Assembly (NCBI GenBank): GCA_003640385.1
Contig: RCAB01000216.1
Span: 1-64,000 of the forward strand
Direction of reading: 5' to 3'
DNA from: Setaria digitata
Taxonomy: Eukaryota; Nematoda; Chromadorea; Rhabditida; Setariidae
DNA: 64,000 nt
The translations under genes and the position numbers were made by a program. Positions 63,601-64,000 of this stretch are shown piece by piece (the stretch's first letter is position 1; each line of letters opens with the position of its first letter). The notes under the pieces are model-generated. The model made no database searches and was not told the DNA's origin. It saw nothing but the letters and a program-made list of their open reading frames with translations.

Positions 63601-64000
63601 AAACTATGAATAGATTATGCATTTGCTGCTATCAAATTTACATTTGTTTATCACCTGTCATGCAATCATCGATCAAGTTTGAACGAAACCATTGTGGGGT
63701 GAATCAGTGCTTTTAGTGATCATTTCATCAATAAATCAATCAATCAAATCAGTCCAAACATATTGTCATAAATCCGTGAATGAAAGTGCATTATTTTGTT
63801 GCTATGCTTCCTCATGGTATATTTTCGTATTTTAATTTATATGCAACCGAATCATAGTAATTAAACTTTAAATATACAAATAATTACATTTAAATATATA
63901 ATTTCATTCATATCTCAGTTCATTACATTCATCTCCATTTAGTAATTTTTCCTTTAGATCTCGAAAAAAATTCTTAAAAAACAAGTTTCTTATTTAGCTT

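Larger units (their letters stand above)
52639..64000. other. 11 kb gene-poor region upstream of the PTB-domain gene
   Basis: AT-rich sequence with simple and tandem repeats and no exon chain that I can support. It may contain leader exons and control regions of the - strand gene, since the first recognised exon begins at a splice acceptor. Short open frames in 57.6, 60.9 and 62.9 kb show no domain. Confidence 0.5.

Overview
This 64 kb window is eukaryotic nuclear DNA from a nematode. It is AT-rich, its genes are split into many short exons with TTTCAG-type acceptors, and it carries one beta-adaptin of the shared AP-1/AP-2 type and a CREB of the C. elegans CRH-1 style. The base composition and intron style fit a clade III spirurid or filarial worm, but that placement is inference. 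I saw no prokaryotic operon, CRISPR array, rRNA or convincing tRNA, and no viral or Wolbachia-derived gene. LAYOUT: 1-9.7 kb has no recognisable gene. Four genes then lie head to tail on the + strand: a HEXIM-family P-TEFb inhibitor (10.25-14.14 kb), a polypeptide N-acetylgalactosaminyltransferase that ends where the lectin domain should begin (16.43-20.21 kb), a CREB transcription factor (22.05-31.87 kb, with a 5.9 kb intron) and beta-adaptin (35.25-44.91 kb, 20 exons). A fifth gene on the - strand (52.64-46.71 kb) encodes a PTB/PID-domain protein with proline- and tyrosine-rich tails that I cannot name; it converges on the beta-adaptin gene. From 52.6 to 64 kb I find only AT-rich sequence, simple or tandem repeats and one compositionally distinct island near 60.2-60.7 kb. 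All gene models were assembled by hand by matching exon phase across splice sites. FUNCTIONAL VIEW: the genes do not form a pathway. Two control transcription (HEXIM acts on CDK9 elongation, CREB on cAMP/calcium-induced genes) and two belong to the secretory and endocytic system (Golgi O-glycosylation and clathrin adaptor). The fifth looks like a signalling scaffold. MOST UNUSUAL OBSERVATIONS: a decayed copy of beta-adaptin exon 7 inside a later intron; several TA repeats sitting at the centre of perfect palindromes; two full consensus CRE sites, both at the CREB locus, one inside the large intron just upstream of an exon that could start a KID-less isoform; about half of the introns having T rather than a purine at donor position +3; and the lectin-less GalNAc-transferase. 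I did not find a clearly new biological system.
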